Shown: positions 35,208-43,114 of the stretch, piece by piece
Layout of the letters: every line of letters begins with the position of its first letter
Position numbering within the stretch: position 1 is the stretch's first letter
Origin: Hydrogenobacter thermophilus TK-6
Lineage (GTDB): Bacteria > Aquificota > Aquificia > Aquificales > Aquificaceae
Assembly: GCF_000010785.1 (NCBI RefSeq)
Contig: NC_013799.1
Span: 806,001 to 870,000, forward strand
DNA: 64,000 nucleotides
Reading direction: 5' to 3'
Translations under genes and position numbers: made by a program
Notes under the pieces: generated by a model
Told to the model about the DNA's origin: nothing
Databases searched by the model: none
The model's input: only the letters and a program-made list of their open reading frames with translations

Positions 35208-35726
35208 ATGACTGACGGGAAGATATGGGAAGCTATGCTAAAGCTTAGGGTTTTCACACCTTGGATGGTACTAAAAGAGCTAAACCCGCCGTCGTTCCTT
35301 AAGCAGTATGTCAAAGAGAAGATCAGGAGCCTCATAAACGCGCAGGTGAAAGCAGGAATTCTCGCAATCCTTAATGACAACCCCCCAGTTTTTGGCTTCC
35401 CGGGTGAGTCTGTAGAAAAGATCATGAGGGAATGCGGTATTTGTAGAAAGCTTTTTATCCCCGTCCAAGACAGCGACCAGCACTGCAGTGATGAATGCGA
35501 GAGAGAATACAGGAAAAGGTTTTTACGGAAGATGAGGAAAGAGAAAGGGATGGAAGAACGACGGAGGTATGAGAAGTGGGAAGAGGAACTCATCTGGGAA
35601 ACTCTTTCTAAACATGGGTGTAAATCTGCAATTTTGCAGGAACTTGCAAGAAAGCTAAACCGCCACCCTCAAGCCATCAAGAGCAAGTTCAAAAAAATGA
35701 AAAGGCAAAGGAGGGCTGTGGCATGA
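35208..35726 (+). CDS. Phage protein with zinc finger and HTH segments
   Basis: 172 residues. An N-terminal winged-helix-like part is followed by a C-x2-C...C-x3-C zinc-finger (CGICRKLF...CSDEC, residues 68-90). The C-terminal HTH-like stretch (AILQELARKLNRHPQAIKSK) matches Myb/GcrA-type helices. It is likely a DNA-binding regulator. A dispersed TGCA palindrome lies inside it at 35637. Confidence 0.55.
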   Translation: MTDGKIWEAMLKLRVFTPWMVLKELNPPSFLKQYVKEKIRSLINAQVKAGILAILNDNPPVFGFPGESVEKIMRECGICRKLFIPVQDSDQHCSDECEREYRKRFLRKMRKEKGMEERRRYEKWEEELIWETLSKHGCKSAILQELARKLNRHPQAIKSKFKKMKRQRRAVA

Positions 35727-36247
35727 CGGAGAAACAAATACTCAAGAAAATAGACAAAGCTTTAGCGTTGCTTATGCAAAAAGATATAAGGGGAGCGTTA
35801 AGGGTGTTGATGGAACTGAAGACAAGGCTTGAAATGGAAATGAAGGAGGAGGAAGAGACAAAAGGAGAAGGCAAGAAACTGCAACACCTGATGGGGTGGT
35901 ATATATCTATATGGAACAACCAGCCACCCGAGAGCTTTCGATTCACAGATTACAAATACATCATTGGGAAGCATCTTAGAGAACTTTTAGAAATATACGA
36001 AAGGAACGGAGAGGATATAGAAACCCTGAAGCGGGACTACGAGGCTTTTAAAAACTCACGGAAAGACTGGAACGGGATATTGCAATTTCGCCAGAACCTA
36101 CCAAACATCAAAAAAGCGAAAGGGAGCGAATGGAGCTCTCCAGAAAACCAACGAGGCAAAGACTACTACCTCAAGGGCTGGGGAGAGGAAAAGGAAGGGA
36201 AAAACAAACTTTGGGAGGACCACGATGATGAAATCCCGTTGGCATAA
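35723..36247 (+). CDS. Phage protein of unknown function
   Basis: 174 residues, charged and helical. The segment YKYIIGKHLRELLEIYERNG and the position just before a DnaC-like ATPase recall small replication-initiation partners, but there is no clear signature. Confidence 0.5.
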   Translation: MTEKQILKKIDKALALLMQKDIRGALRVLMELKTRLEMEMKEEEETKGEGKKLQHLMGWYISIWNNQPPESFRFTDYKYIIGKHLRELLEIYERNGEDIETLKRDYEAFKNSRKDWNGILQFRQNLPNIKKAKGSEWSSPENQRGKDYYLKGWGEEKEGKNKLWEDHDDEIPLA

Positions 36248-36515
36248 ACAAAATCTGAGAAGTAATAAACAAAATCTGATGAGAAGTGTGCTGTATAGGA
36301 TAGCGATGGAAGAACTTGTAGAAGATGCGAAAGAGGTAATAGAAATCAAGACGATCAACGGCAGGGACAACGAAAAGCTATACAAACTCGTCGTGCGTGT
36401 CAAAGACAAAGAAGGAGAATACATCGCACACGCTGTGATAAGACTAACCCCTCCGGCGAGCAATGAAGGGTACCTTTGGAAACTCGTAGATTTTTGGTGG
36501 GAGGAGGAAAAATGA
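36225..36515 (+). CDS. Small phage protein of unknown function
   Basis: 96 residues. The ATG at 36225 follows GGAGG by a good distance and overlaps the previous gene by 23 bases. The upstream DNA contains the direct repeat AATAAACAAAATCTGA-like unit twice. The protein part from residue 20 on looks like helix and then strands. Overlaps the next gene as ATGA. Confidence 0.5.
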   Translation: MMKSRWHKQNLRSNKQNLMRSVLYRIAMEELVEDAKEVIEIKTINGRDNEKLYKLVVRVKDKEGEYIAHAVIRLTPPASNEGYLWKLVDFWWEEEK

Positions 36516-37159
36516 AGGCTTTCAAAACAATAGAGGACATCAAAAAAGTCTACGGTGATGTGGAGGTAAACGAGGAGGCAGATGCATGGGTAGTGAGCAG
36601 AAGAGGACCGAGAGGTGCAGTGTTCTTTCTACCCAAACCATTACAAAAAGAAAGAATTGTTGAAATCATGACATCGAACAAGTTCCCTGAGAAGTATCTG
36701 AAGATAGCTCTCAATGGAGTGCAAGAGACTGAAGCCATCGGAAAAATTAGGGGGATAAAGAAGAAAGGCGCCATCCTTGACGGCAAGCCCGGTGTGGGAA
36801 AATCAATTGCCTGCACTTGGAAGATAGCTAAGCTTCTTCAGTATAGAGAAATCTCAAGCCCGCTTTATATCTCCTGCGTAGCCTTCCCAGACCTGAAAAC
36901 GCTTTATGCTACATACACAGAATACGATGCATATCTAATAGATGATCTCATTACTAACATACCACAACCCCGCCTTGAGCTTGTGCAAGAAATTCTCTAC
37001 TTTGCAGAATTGCAAGAGAGACATCTTTTCATCACTTCCAACAGCTTTACAGAGTTTGCAAAAGCTCTCCCGGAAGCCTTGCTTAGCAGATTAAGAAGCT
37101 ACTGTGAGCTTATCAAAATCAAAGAAAGCGAAGACTTGAGAATTCAAAAAACCTCGTAG
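36512..37159 (+). CDS. DnaC/IstB-like AAA+ ATPase
   Basis: About 215 residues from ATG 36512, behind GGAGGAGG. Walker A in AILDGKPGVGKSIACTW, Walker B in AYLIDDLITNIP, sensor 1 in HLFITSNSF, and Arg finger region LLSRLRSYCE. DnaC-like proteins load a replicative helicase. A second ATPase beside MuB is unusual and suggests it recruits host DnaB to the transposed ends. The 3' end overlaps the opposing regulator gene by 16 bases. Confidence 0.8.
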   Translation: MKAFKTIEDIKKVYGDVEVNEEADAWVVSRRGPRGAVFFLPKPLQKERIVEIMTSNKFPEKYLKIALNGVQETEAIGKIRGIKKKGAILDGKPGVGKSIACTWKIAKLLQYREISSPLYISCVAFPDLKTLYATYTEYDAYLIDDLITNIPQPRLELVQEILYFAELQERHLFITSNSFTEFAKALPEALLSRLRSYCELIKIKESEDLRIQKTS

Positions 37160-37377
37160 TTGTTCTTCCTGAGCAGAAACTCAACTAAGCTCTCTTTGTA
37201 AATAAGCCACTTTCCCGCAAACCTGACCCCAAAGATTTCTCCCTTTTTGCAATATTCAGTTATAGTCCTTTTTGAAACACCGAGCATGTCTGCTACCTCT
37301 TTCGCAGTCAAAAAAAGTCTGTCGTATCTTTCAAGCTCTTTTTCAATTTTCTCCACATACTCCAGATCGTACTGCAT
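37144..37377 (-). CDS. Excisionase-type HTH protein
   Basis: 77 residues. The segment LFLTAKEVADMLGVSKRTIT, then VRFAGKWLIYKESLVEFL, is the HTH_17/excisionase fold. It is the only minus-strand gene in the right arm. It starts next to the promoter region of the head genes, so it may regulate late genes rather than excision. Confidence 0.7.
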   Translation of the reverse strand: MQYDLEYVEKIEKELERYDRLFLTAKEVADMLGVSKRTITEYCKKGEIFGVRFAGKWLIYKESLVEFLLRKNNYEVF

Positions 37378-37380
37378 CAG

Positions 37381-37465
37381 CCCTTCCCTCTATAAATATA
37401 ATATAAACCACTGCGTAGGCAAAACAGGAAGGGTCTAAAACACACTTTTTATATCTTTCCATGCT
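37381..37465 (+). promoter_or_regulatory. Head-gene promoter region with inverted repeat
   Basis: TATATC (37450-37455) lies ten bases before the ATG at 37466, again with no Shine-Dalgarno sequence. GGAAGGG (37427-37433) occupies the -35 place, 17 bases upstream, and its complement CCCTTCC lies at 37381-37387. The -35 is poor, which suggests an activator. AT-rich TATAAT-like boxes on the other strand would serve the excisionase-type gene. Confidence 0.45.
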
Positions 37466-37711
37466 ATGCCCGAAGTTCGTAATATTCCCACGGACAAGCT
37501 AAAGTGGCTTGATAGAGAGAGTGAAAGACAAAAACTCCCAGAAGACTATTTCCTTGACCCGAAAAATCGCAGATATCCATACAAAAACAAAGACGGCTCC
37601 ATCAATTGCTACATGCTGAGGGCTGCAATCCGCCTTGCTGGTATGCACGGAGACGATAGCATCAAGGCAAAAGCTGAAGAATTTTTTCAGAAATATTGCG
37701 GAGGTAAGTAA
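37466..37711 (+). CDS. Small phage protein at the start of the head operon
   Basis: 81 residues. The segment RRYPYKNKDGSINCYMLRAA, then IRLAGMHGD, recalls short phage/protease-associated proteins of the capsid region (DUF6582-like), but this is uncertain. The last base of the stop codon is the first base of the next ATG. Confidence 0.5.
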   Translation: MPEVRNIPTDKLKWLDRESERQKLPEDYFLDPKNRRYPYKNKDGSINCYMLRAAIRLAGMHGDDSIKAKAEEFFQKYCGGK

Positions 37712-38307
37712 TGGAGGAAAGGCAAGAACAAAAACAACAAGAACAGCCTCAAACTCAGCAAACACAAACTCAGCAAACACAAACGCAAAAACAACAAGAA
37801 CAGAAAGCAGAAACTGTCAATGTAGAAGAACTCGTTAAAAAGCATCTAGACGAGCAGGCAAAATATCTCGGCTTTGAGAGCTGGGATGATATGCAAGCAC
37901 AGCTATTAGAGCAGAAGGGCAAACTCTATGAAGCTCTCGAGCAAGAGAGAAAGAAAGCAAAAGAGATAGAAAAGCAATACAAAGAACAACTCAAGCAACT
38001 GCAAAAAGAGAAAGAAGAACTTCTCATTGAATATCAAGTCAAAAGCAAACTTGCAGATAAAGCGATAGATGCAGACAAGGCTTTGAAGCTACTGAAAGCA
38101 GAAAAAAAGATAGAGATCAAAGACGGCAAAGTGCTTATTGACGGCGAGGATGTGGACACTGCTATTGAGAAGTTCTTAAACGAGAACCCGTTCCTTGTCA
38201 GAGCAGTTAGCGGTTCTGGTTCTCCTCACACCACCGAAAAAACAGAACCGCAAAGCCCAGAAGAACGCTTGAAACAAGCTTTGAAAAAACTTTTAGGAGG
38301 TGCATAA
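37711..38307 (+). CDS. Putative scaffolding protein
   Basis: 198 residues. A Gln-rich N-terminus (residues 5-35), a long coiled coil (about 80-120), and a small C-terminal domain ending LKQALKKLLGGA. It has the layout of phage scaffolding proteins and lies directly before the major capsid gene. Confidence 0.7.
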   Translation: MEERQEQKQQEQPQTQQTQTQQTQTQKQQEQKAETVNVEELVKKHLDEQAKYLGFESWDDMQAQLLEQKGKLYEALEQERKKAKEIEKQYKEQLKQLQKEKEELLIEYQVKSKLADKAIDADKALKLLKAEKKIEIKDGKVLIDGEDVDTAIEKFLNENPFLVRAVSGSGSPHTTEKTEPQSPEERLKQALKKLLGGA

Positions 38308-38309
38308 AC

Positions 38310-38351
38310 ATGGCAAAGAAACCTAAAAAACCTAAAGGAGGCATGAAATGA
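38310..38351 (+). CDS. 13-codon leader ORF coupled to the major capsid gene
   Basis: ATG 38310 encodes MAKKPKKPKGGMK and stops in ATGA, overlapping the capsid start. AGGAGG precedes it, and a second AAGGAGG inside it serves the capsid ATG. It could raise capsid translation by coupling. The peptide itself may have no role. Confidence 0.45.
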   Translation: MAKKPKKPKGGMK

Positions 38352-39226
38352 GCGTTTTGAAGGTTTTAGCTGGCAGGCTTTCTGCAGAGACAACAGAAAG
38401 GGCAGTCATTGAGTATATGGCGGACAAGGATGAGCTATTTGCCCTACTGCCTTTTACCAAAAGTCAGACTAATATTTACAGCTGGTATAGGACGGGAGAT
38501 GTGCCTACGGCGTCGGTAGTGGATCCCTACGGGACCATCCCAGAGGTAGATGTGTCTGGTACTGTGATGCAAAATAGGGTTTCTATGATCGCTGCGGATG
38601 TTGTAGTCTATAACTTTGAAGCTACCGCAGTAGAACAACTTGTAGACCGTGTGCTTGAAAAGACACTTGCAGCATCTGAAGCGATCACGAGAGCCTTCAA
38701 AAGACTGTTCATCACAGGAAACAGTGCAAACCCAAACGAGTTTGATGGCTTGGATAGGTTCGTGGATGCGAGCATGATAGTTGACGCTGGTTCAGGCGGT
38801 GCTCCTATATCGTTCCAGCTACTTGACCAGCTTTTAGAGAAGTTCCCTGCCGGAGCAGAACCCACCGCAATCATAGTGCACCCGAGGACATACCTAAGCA
38901 TTAAAGCACTACTTAGAACTCTCTATGTAAATCCCGAACAAGTCATGTTGCCCAACTTTGGAAGACCTGTGATGGCTTATAACGGAATCCCAATCCTCAG
39001 AAATGAATACATCCCCATCACAAACAATCTAACCTCTGTGTATGCAGTCAGATTGGGGCAAACCGCAGTGCATGGCGTGTATATGGGAGACAACGCAGGT
39101 GTGGTAATAGAAGAAGTGGGTAAGGTTCAGGACAAGGATGCGAGAAAATGGAGACTAAAGTGGTATGTGAGCATGGCATCTAAGAACAAGTGGGATGTAG
39201 CTAAGATAACCAACATTAACAATTAA
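38348..39226 (+). CDS. Major capsid protein (HK97 fold)
   Basis: 292 residues. Typical features include the phage capsid segment TAIIVHPRTYLSIKALL, FGRPVMAYNGIPILRNEYIP, and a C-terminal strand KWRLKWYVSMASKNKWDVAK. This resembles major capsid proteins of the P22-coat/encapsulin-like branch of HK97. No N-terminal delta domain is seen; the preceding gene may scaffold instead. Confidence 0.82.
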   Translation: MSVLKVLAGRLSAETTERAVIEYMADKDELFALLPFTKSQTNIYSWYRTGDVPTASVVDPYGTIPEVDVSGTVMQNRVSMIAADVVVYNFEATAVEQLVDRVLEKTLAASEAITRAFKRLFITGNSANPNEFDGLDRFVDASMIVDAGSGGAPISFQLLDQLLEKFPAGAEPTAIIVHPRTYLSIKALLRTLYVNPEQVMLPNFGRPVMAYNGIPILRNEYIPITNNLTSVYAVRLGQTAVHGVYMGDNAGVVIEEVGKVQDKDARKWRLKWYVSMASKNKWDVAKITNINN

Positions 39227-39228
39227 TC

Positions 39229-39456
39229 ATGAAGAGAGTGAAAATCCCTTGGCAAGGCAATAGCCCCCTCTACTTCCCCGGGGGCGTGATCAATTTCAAA
39301 GATGGCGTATCCGTAGACCCAGTGCCAGAGCAACTCTTGAGGAGACTTCTTGCTATATACGGCAATCAGATAGAGGTTATTGACGATGAAGATAGAACTG
39401 AAGATCAAGAAGCTCCCGCAGATACTACAAACAAACGCAGTAGAAAAAAGTCTTAG
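39229..39456 (+). CDS. Small phage protein after the capsid gene
   Basis: 75 residues. The N-terminal half is strand-rich and the tail is charged (DEDRTEDQEAPAD, then RSRKKS). It may be a head fibre or decoration protein by position. Its 3' part overlaps the next gene in another frame by 71 bases. Confidence 0.5.
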   Translation: MKRVKIPWQGNSPLYFPGGVINFKDGVSVDPVPEQLLRRLLAIYGNQIEVIDDEDRTEDQEAPADTTNKRSRKKS

Positions 39457-39826
39457 GAGAGCAATCATGATAGCATCAGAAACGTATGTGAAAGACATTC
39501 ACGATTGGATAGACAGCGGGCGGGCGTTCAAACCACGCACGGGAAATCTTCAGAGGTCTATCACATGGTATATGTCAACAGAGAACTCCGCACGCATCAT
39601 AGCACAGGCGGATTACGCAAAGTATGTAGAGTTTGGCACTAAACCGCATACTATACTACCTAAAAGAAGAAAAGCACTAAAAATCCCAACCGCAGAGGGA
39701 TACATATTTAGAAAGAAAGGCAATCACCCCGGAAGTAAACCATACCCTTATTTCTTTGCAAATTTGCAGGATAGAGCCAAAAGGGTAGCCCTTGAGTTCA
39801 TGAGGGCTTTGGAGGGAGTGATATGA
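39386..39826 (+). CDS. HK97 gp10-like neck/tail completion protein
   Basis: 146 residues. FKPRTGNLQRSITWYMS, then DYAKYVEFGTKPHTILPK and HPGSKPYPYFF, are the HK97_gp10 signature. These proteins sit at the head-tail joint. I start at ATG 39386 rather than TTG 39380. It overlaps its neighbours on both sides. Confidence 0.85.
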   Translation: MKIELKIKKLPQILQTNAVEKSLRRAIMIASETYVKDIHDWIDSGRAFKPRTGNLQRSITWYMSTENSARIIAQADYAKYVEFGTKPHTILPKRRKALKIPTAEGYIFRKKGNHPGSKPYPYFFANLQDRAKRVALEFMRALEGVI

Positions 39827-40167
39827 GCTTTGTGTTTATCACGAGTGCCGACTTTGCAGATGAGCCCATAAGCCCAAGTGATACTGATATAAGCTTCGCA
39901 AATATATACACAGAAAGAACGCTATCTCTGTACGGAGTCCAGCCCGCAGACCTAAACTCCGCAGGGCTGGAGTGGGCAAAAGAATATACAAAAATCGTAG
40001 CACTGAGAAGACTATATCTGAGGCTTGCACAGTCTGAAGACAGCAAATACTACGAGAAATCTGACATGTATTTAAAAATACAAAACGAGCTTAAGGGACT
40101 TTTCAACAGACAAACAATGACCACCACTGGAGCAAGTCCTCAAAGCTACGAGGTGAAAAGAGCATGA
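39823..40167 (+). CDS. Putative head-tail connector
   Basis: 114 residues, mostly helical after residue 25 (SAGLEWAKEYTKIVALRRLY), as in gp6-like connector proteins. It lies between the gp10-like gene and the next small gene with four-base overlaps. Assignment by fold pattern and order. Confidence 0.5.
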   Translation: MSFVFITSADFADEPISPSDTDISFANIYTERTLSLYGVQPADLNSAGLEWAKEYTKIVALRRLYLRLAQSEDSKYYEKSDMYLKIQNELKGLFNRQTMTTTGASPQSYEVKRA

Positions 40168-40511
40168 GGCTTGTAGAGTTGTATGCTGAACTGCAAACAC
40201 TTTTCCCAGACCACACGCATACAATCGGCTACAAAAGCCCCGAGGAGTTAAGAGCTGATGTGCAAAAGCTTATGAGTGTATTTTTAGAGAGAGAACAGAT
40301 AGACAGAAACAACACAATCTCAAGCTTTGTTATCATCGTAGCACACAAAAAGAAGCTTTCTCAGTTTGACGAGTTTCAATCTGAAGTGGATGCAATTTTG
40401 CAGAAGCTTTACGCCAAGCTACCGCTCACGGACTTCTCTGTTGAGTATGCAAACAACGACATCTATCTGTTTGCATTGATCAAAGCCCAAGCCAAAAGGA
40501 GGCTGCTATGA
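40164..40511 (+). CDS. Putative tail terminator/neck protein
   Basis: 115 residues with alternating helix and strand (LRADVQKLMSVFLEREQ; SSFVIIVAHKK; DIYLFALIKAQ). Tail terminator proteins have this size and place. It contains one dispersed site (40391). Tentative. Confidence 0.45.
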   Translation: MRLVELYAELQTLFPDHTHTIGYKSPEELRADVQKLMSVFLEREQIDRNNTISSFVIIVAHKKKLSQFDEFQSEVDAILQKLYAKLPLTDFSVEYANNDIYLFALIKAQAKRRLL

Positions 40512-40795
40512 GCTACGAGTATAGACCGCTGCACCAAGAGACTTTAAGAAGAATAATAAGGACAAGGGCTATAACTGTTAACGGTAGAGTGCAGATAAAC
40601 CTTGACCCGGAAGCGAGGTGGGTGATTATTCAGAATGTGTCTGATGCAGAGGTCTACATCGGAAACAGCACAGTAGATAACACGAACGGCTTTAAGCTTT
40701 CACCCGGGGACAGTCTTGTTTTTAACTTCCTGCCCGGGTTTGAGATTTATGCATATGCAAACAACAAAGAAATCAGAGTCATGGAGGTGGAATAA
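40508..40795 (+). CDS. Small beta-rich virion protein
   Basis: 95 residues. WVIIQNVSDAEVYIGNSTVD followed by FKLSPGDSLVF reads as a short beta sandwich, like head decoration or 'jelly-roll' proteins. The role is inferred from position. Confidence 0.5.
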   Translation: MSYEYRPLHQETLRRIIRTRAITVNGRVQINLDPEARWVIIQNVSDAEVYIGNSTVDNTNGFKLSPGDSLVFNFLPGFEIYAYANNKEIRVMEVE

Positions 40796-41353
40796 ATGAG
40801 ACACAAGCTTCTAAGAGTTTTTAGAAAGTTAATACTACCCGAGGCGGAGCTTTTGGTGGTTGGAAGTAAGCTTTATGCAAAGAAAACAACAAGAAATGGA
40901 GAAGTGATTGACTACGGACTGCAAAGTCAAAAACTCATCACAAACAGAGGGATGATCACGCTTCTAAAGACGCTAGGAGGATTTTATGCAGATGACAACG
41001 ATTTCAGTGTGTTCTACGCATGGAACACAGCAAGAGGGCACACTTCTGGAACAGGGACAAACCCAGAGAGCTTCACTGATACTAACTTACAATCCCCAAT
41101 TCAAACTTCACCCGTCACAGCCGCGACTTACAACTACTTTTTTGATACAACAAGTCAAGTCTATAAACTGCGTTCTATTGCTACGCTTTCATACTCCTTA
41201 CCCGCCACCGTATCAGAGCACGCGGTGTGGTCGTTCCACCCCGGTAATGCTACTTGGCACTTCTTTGATCGTTCCGTGCTTGCTACTCCGATTTCAGTTC
41301 TGAGTGGAGATACTATCACATTTACTTACATATTAGAGATCTCAAGAGCATGA
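40796..41353 (+). CDS. Virion protein of unknown function (beta-rich, fibre-like)
   Basis: 185 residues. After a basic N-terminus come Thr/Ser-rich strands (FYAWNTARGHTSGTGTNPES; SVLSGDTITFTYILEISRA). The C-terminal part resembles short tail-fibre or head-fibre domains. The function is a guess from composition. Confidence 0.45.
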   Translation: MRHKLLRVFRKLILPEAELLVVGSKLYAKKTTRNGEVIDYGLQSQKLITNRGMITLLKTLGGFYADDNDFSVFYAWNTARGHTSGTGTNPESFTDTNLQSPIQTSPVTAATYNYFFDTTSQVYKLRSIATLSYSLPATVSEHAVWSFHPGNATWHFFDRSVLATPISVLSGDTITFTYILEISRA

Positions 41354-41366
41354 AGGGAGTGTGAAT

Positions 41367-41564
41367 ATGCAGTATGTGTTTGTGATTGAGAACAATCAAG
41401 TGAAAGATGCTTACGAGTTTCATCCAGAGCAAGGCTTTATGGCAAGAAAAGAAGAATGGATAGGCGTTGCAGTGGGAGAGATAGAAAACAGACTTAAAAC
41501 TCAATACGCAAGCGTGAGTAAGCTAAGAGAGATAGCAAACGAGATAGTCTATGAGGTGAAGTGA
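41367..41564 (+). CDS. Small phage protein of unknown function
   Basis: 65 residues from ATG 41367, behind AAGGGAG. The text MQYVFVIENNQVKDAYEFHP resembles fibre-assembly or chaperone peptides, without proof. The stop overlaps the next ATG. Confidence 0.45.
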   Translation: MQYVFVIENNQVKDAYEFHPEQGFMARKEEWIGVAVGEIENRLKTQYASVSKLREIANEIVYEVK

Positions 41565-41752
41565 TGGCAAACTACAATGTGCAAATCACGAGAGGGTTGA
41601 GGTTCTCAGCTAATCGGAAAGCGAATGATGTTGTAGTCAAAAGAGGCTTGAGATTTTTAGCTAAAAGAAGGCGGGACGAGTGGATACAAAACTTTGGCGG
41701 TGGCAGTGGTGCCGGGAGCACAAAAAGAAGAGTGAGGTTTAGGTTCCAATGA
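41564..41752 (+). CDS. Small very basic phage protein
   Basis: 62 residues with a duplicated unit, ITRGLRFSANRKANDV and VKRGLRFLAKRRRDEW. It is strongly positive, so it may bind nucleic acid or lipid. No family recognised. Confidence 0.45.
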   Translation: MANYNVQITRGLRFSANRKANDVVVKRGLRFLAKRRRDEWIQNFGGGSGAGSTKRRVRFRFQ

Positions 41753-42090
41753 GTTGGGTTTTGTCTTTTACTATGCTGGTAGCATGCGGGCTTTTGTCAG
41801 CTGGCTTGCTCATTGAACGCAAAATGCATCTACAGACAGCTGAGAGACTATCTCAGTGCAAAGCAGAACTGAAAGCCACACAAGAGAACCTTGTCAAATA
41901 CACAGATCTTTATTCTGAACTAAAAAGCAAGTGTGAGCTTGATAAAAAGAAGATAGAGCAGAGATATACTGTGCTTCTCAAGAAAGCTACAGAACCTATC
42001 CCACAAGTGAGCATCCCACCACATACAGACGAGTGCAAAGCACTGAAGGAGATGATCAATGAAGCGAGCTCTTATTTTTTTAGTAAGTAG
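41749..42090 (+). CDS. i-spanin (Rz-like)
   Basis: 113 residues: an N-terminal transmembrane helix (residues 4-22) followed by a periplasmic coiled coil and a Pro-rich joint. The next gene, in another frame, starts inside it and encodes a lipoprotein. That is the Rz/Rz1 layout, which joins inner and outer membranes at lysis. Confidence 0.7.
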   Translation: MSWVLSFTMLVACGLLSAGLLIERKMHLQTAERLSQCKAELKATQENLVKYTDLYSELKSKCELDKKKIEQRYTVLLKKATEPIPQVSIPPHTDECKALKEMINEASSYFFSK

Positions 42091-42301
42091 CTTTTTGTTT
42101 GCCTGCGCTACTAAGCCACAAGTGATAGAGAAAGAAGTTATTGTGAAATGCCCTGTCCCTGATATCCCAAAAACAGAACGCCCCACAATCAAACCAGACC
42201 AGCCAGCCACTGAAAAATTGCAGTCTTTACTCAATTACATGTTTAGACTTGAGAGAGAAAATGAAATTCTGCGGGAGGTGATTAACACATGCAAGCAATA
42301 G
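42059..42301 (+). CDS. o-spanin lipoprotein (Rz1-like)
   Basis: 80 residues. A lipoprotein signal peptide ends LVSSFLFAC with Cys at about residue 16, then a Pro-rich segment (CPVPDIPKTERPTIKPDQPA). It overlaps the i-spanin gene by 32 bases, as Rz1 genes commonly do. Confidence 0.7.
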   Translation: MKRALIFLVSSFLFACATKPQVIEKEVIVKCPVPDIPKTERPTIKPDQPATEKLQSLLNYMFRLERENEILREVINTCKQ

Positions 42302-42567
42302 AGTTGCTAAGAAGAATACTGAAGCATTACAGCATTGATATAGCCCTTGCAGTTGTGTTTATGCTTGTAGCTTTTGCCTATGTTTATGATCAGCCCACGC
42401 TTCTAAGTGCAATAGCCAGAAAAGTAGCTTTAGCCAGTGCGGGACTTGTCTATTACTACATTACGAGAGTGCTCAAGGTGGGATTCATTGACTGGAGAGA
42501 CCCTTATGACAAGGTTTACACTATTGCTTTGCTTATCTATATCGGGCTTGTCTTTGCTCTGGGCTAA
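42289..42567 (+). CDS. Putative holin
   Basis: 92 residues with three hydrophobic helices (17-35, 45-62 and 75-91) and a charged N-terminus. It lies between the spanin pair and the endolysin, which makes a holin the best reading. It overlaps the endolysin gene by 62 bases. Confidence 0.65.
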   Translation: MQAIELLRRILKHYSIDIALAVVFMLVAFAYVYDQPTLLSAIARKVALASAGLVYYYITRVLKVGFIDWRDPYDKVYTIALLIYIGLVFALG

Positions 42568-43111
42568 TCCAAGATGCCTAAAGCTTGAACCTGCCATACA
42601 GGAAGCAACAGAAAGATACATAGCAAAAGACTACCCTACGCATTACAACATAGCCACCGCCGAGAAGGAAACGAGATGCCAATGGAGGAATAGCTTAGAC
42701 GGATACAGCTCAGTCGGATATTTCCAGCTGACTCCTAAGTTCTTAGACCCACTGCTTAAGCCTTTGTTCCCTGACTACACTAAGCCATACAGCAAAGACC
42801 ATTTCTATGCCTTCGCATATTATTTGAATACGCTTATCAAAAGCAACCCCACCCCGCAACTGTGGATTGTCTATCAGAGATACAACGGTGGGAACTGGGT
42901 TATTCAAGAGTGCAAACTTGCAAAATCGTGGGAGTGGGAGAAATGTCTGCAATTTTGCAGAAGGGGGCAGGTGTGCGTATGGAAGGTAGGGACTGAATGC
43001 AAGCAATACAGGAGTGCCTGCGAGATCAACTACCTATATTCCTTATATATATATAGATATGCTGAGAGATACCGCCGGAGGGAGGATGGAAGGTGGAGAT
43101 ATTGGTTCTAA
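42506..43111 (+). CDS. Endolysin, SLT-type transglycosylase with signal peptide
   Basis: About 201 residues from ATG 42506: a hydrophobic signal/SAR-like N-terminus (MTRFTLLLCLSISGLSLLWA), then a lysozyme-like domain with Glu in TAEKETRCQW and SVGYFQLTPKFLD, typical of soluble lytic transglycosylases. Five cysteines follow. The longer frame to 42437 runs inside the holin. It would degrade peptidoglycan. Confidence 0.78.
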   Translation: MTRFTLLLCLSISGLSLLWANPRCLKLEPAIQEATERYIAKDYPTHYNIATAEKETRCQWRNSLDGYSSVGYFQLTPKFLDPLLKPLFPDYTKPYSKDHFYAFAYYLNTLIKSNPTPQLWIVYQRYNGGNWVIQECKLAKSWEWEKCLQFCRRGQVCVWKVGTECKQYRSACEINYLYSLYIYRYAERYRRREDGRWRYWF

Positions 43112-43114
43112 AAG

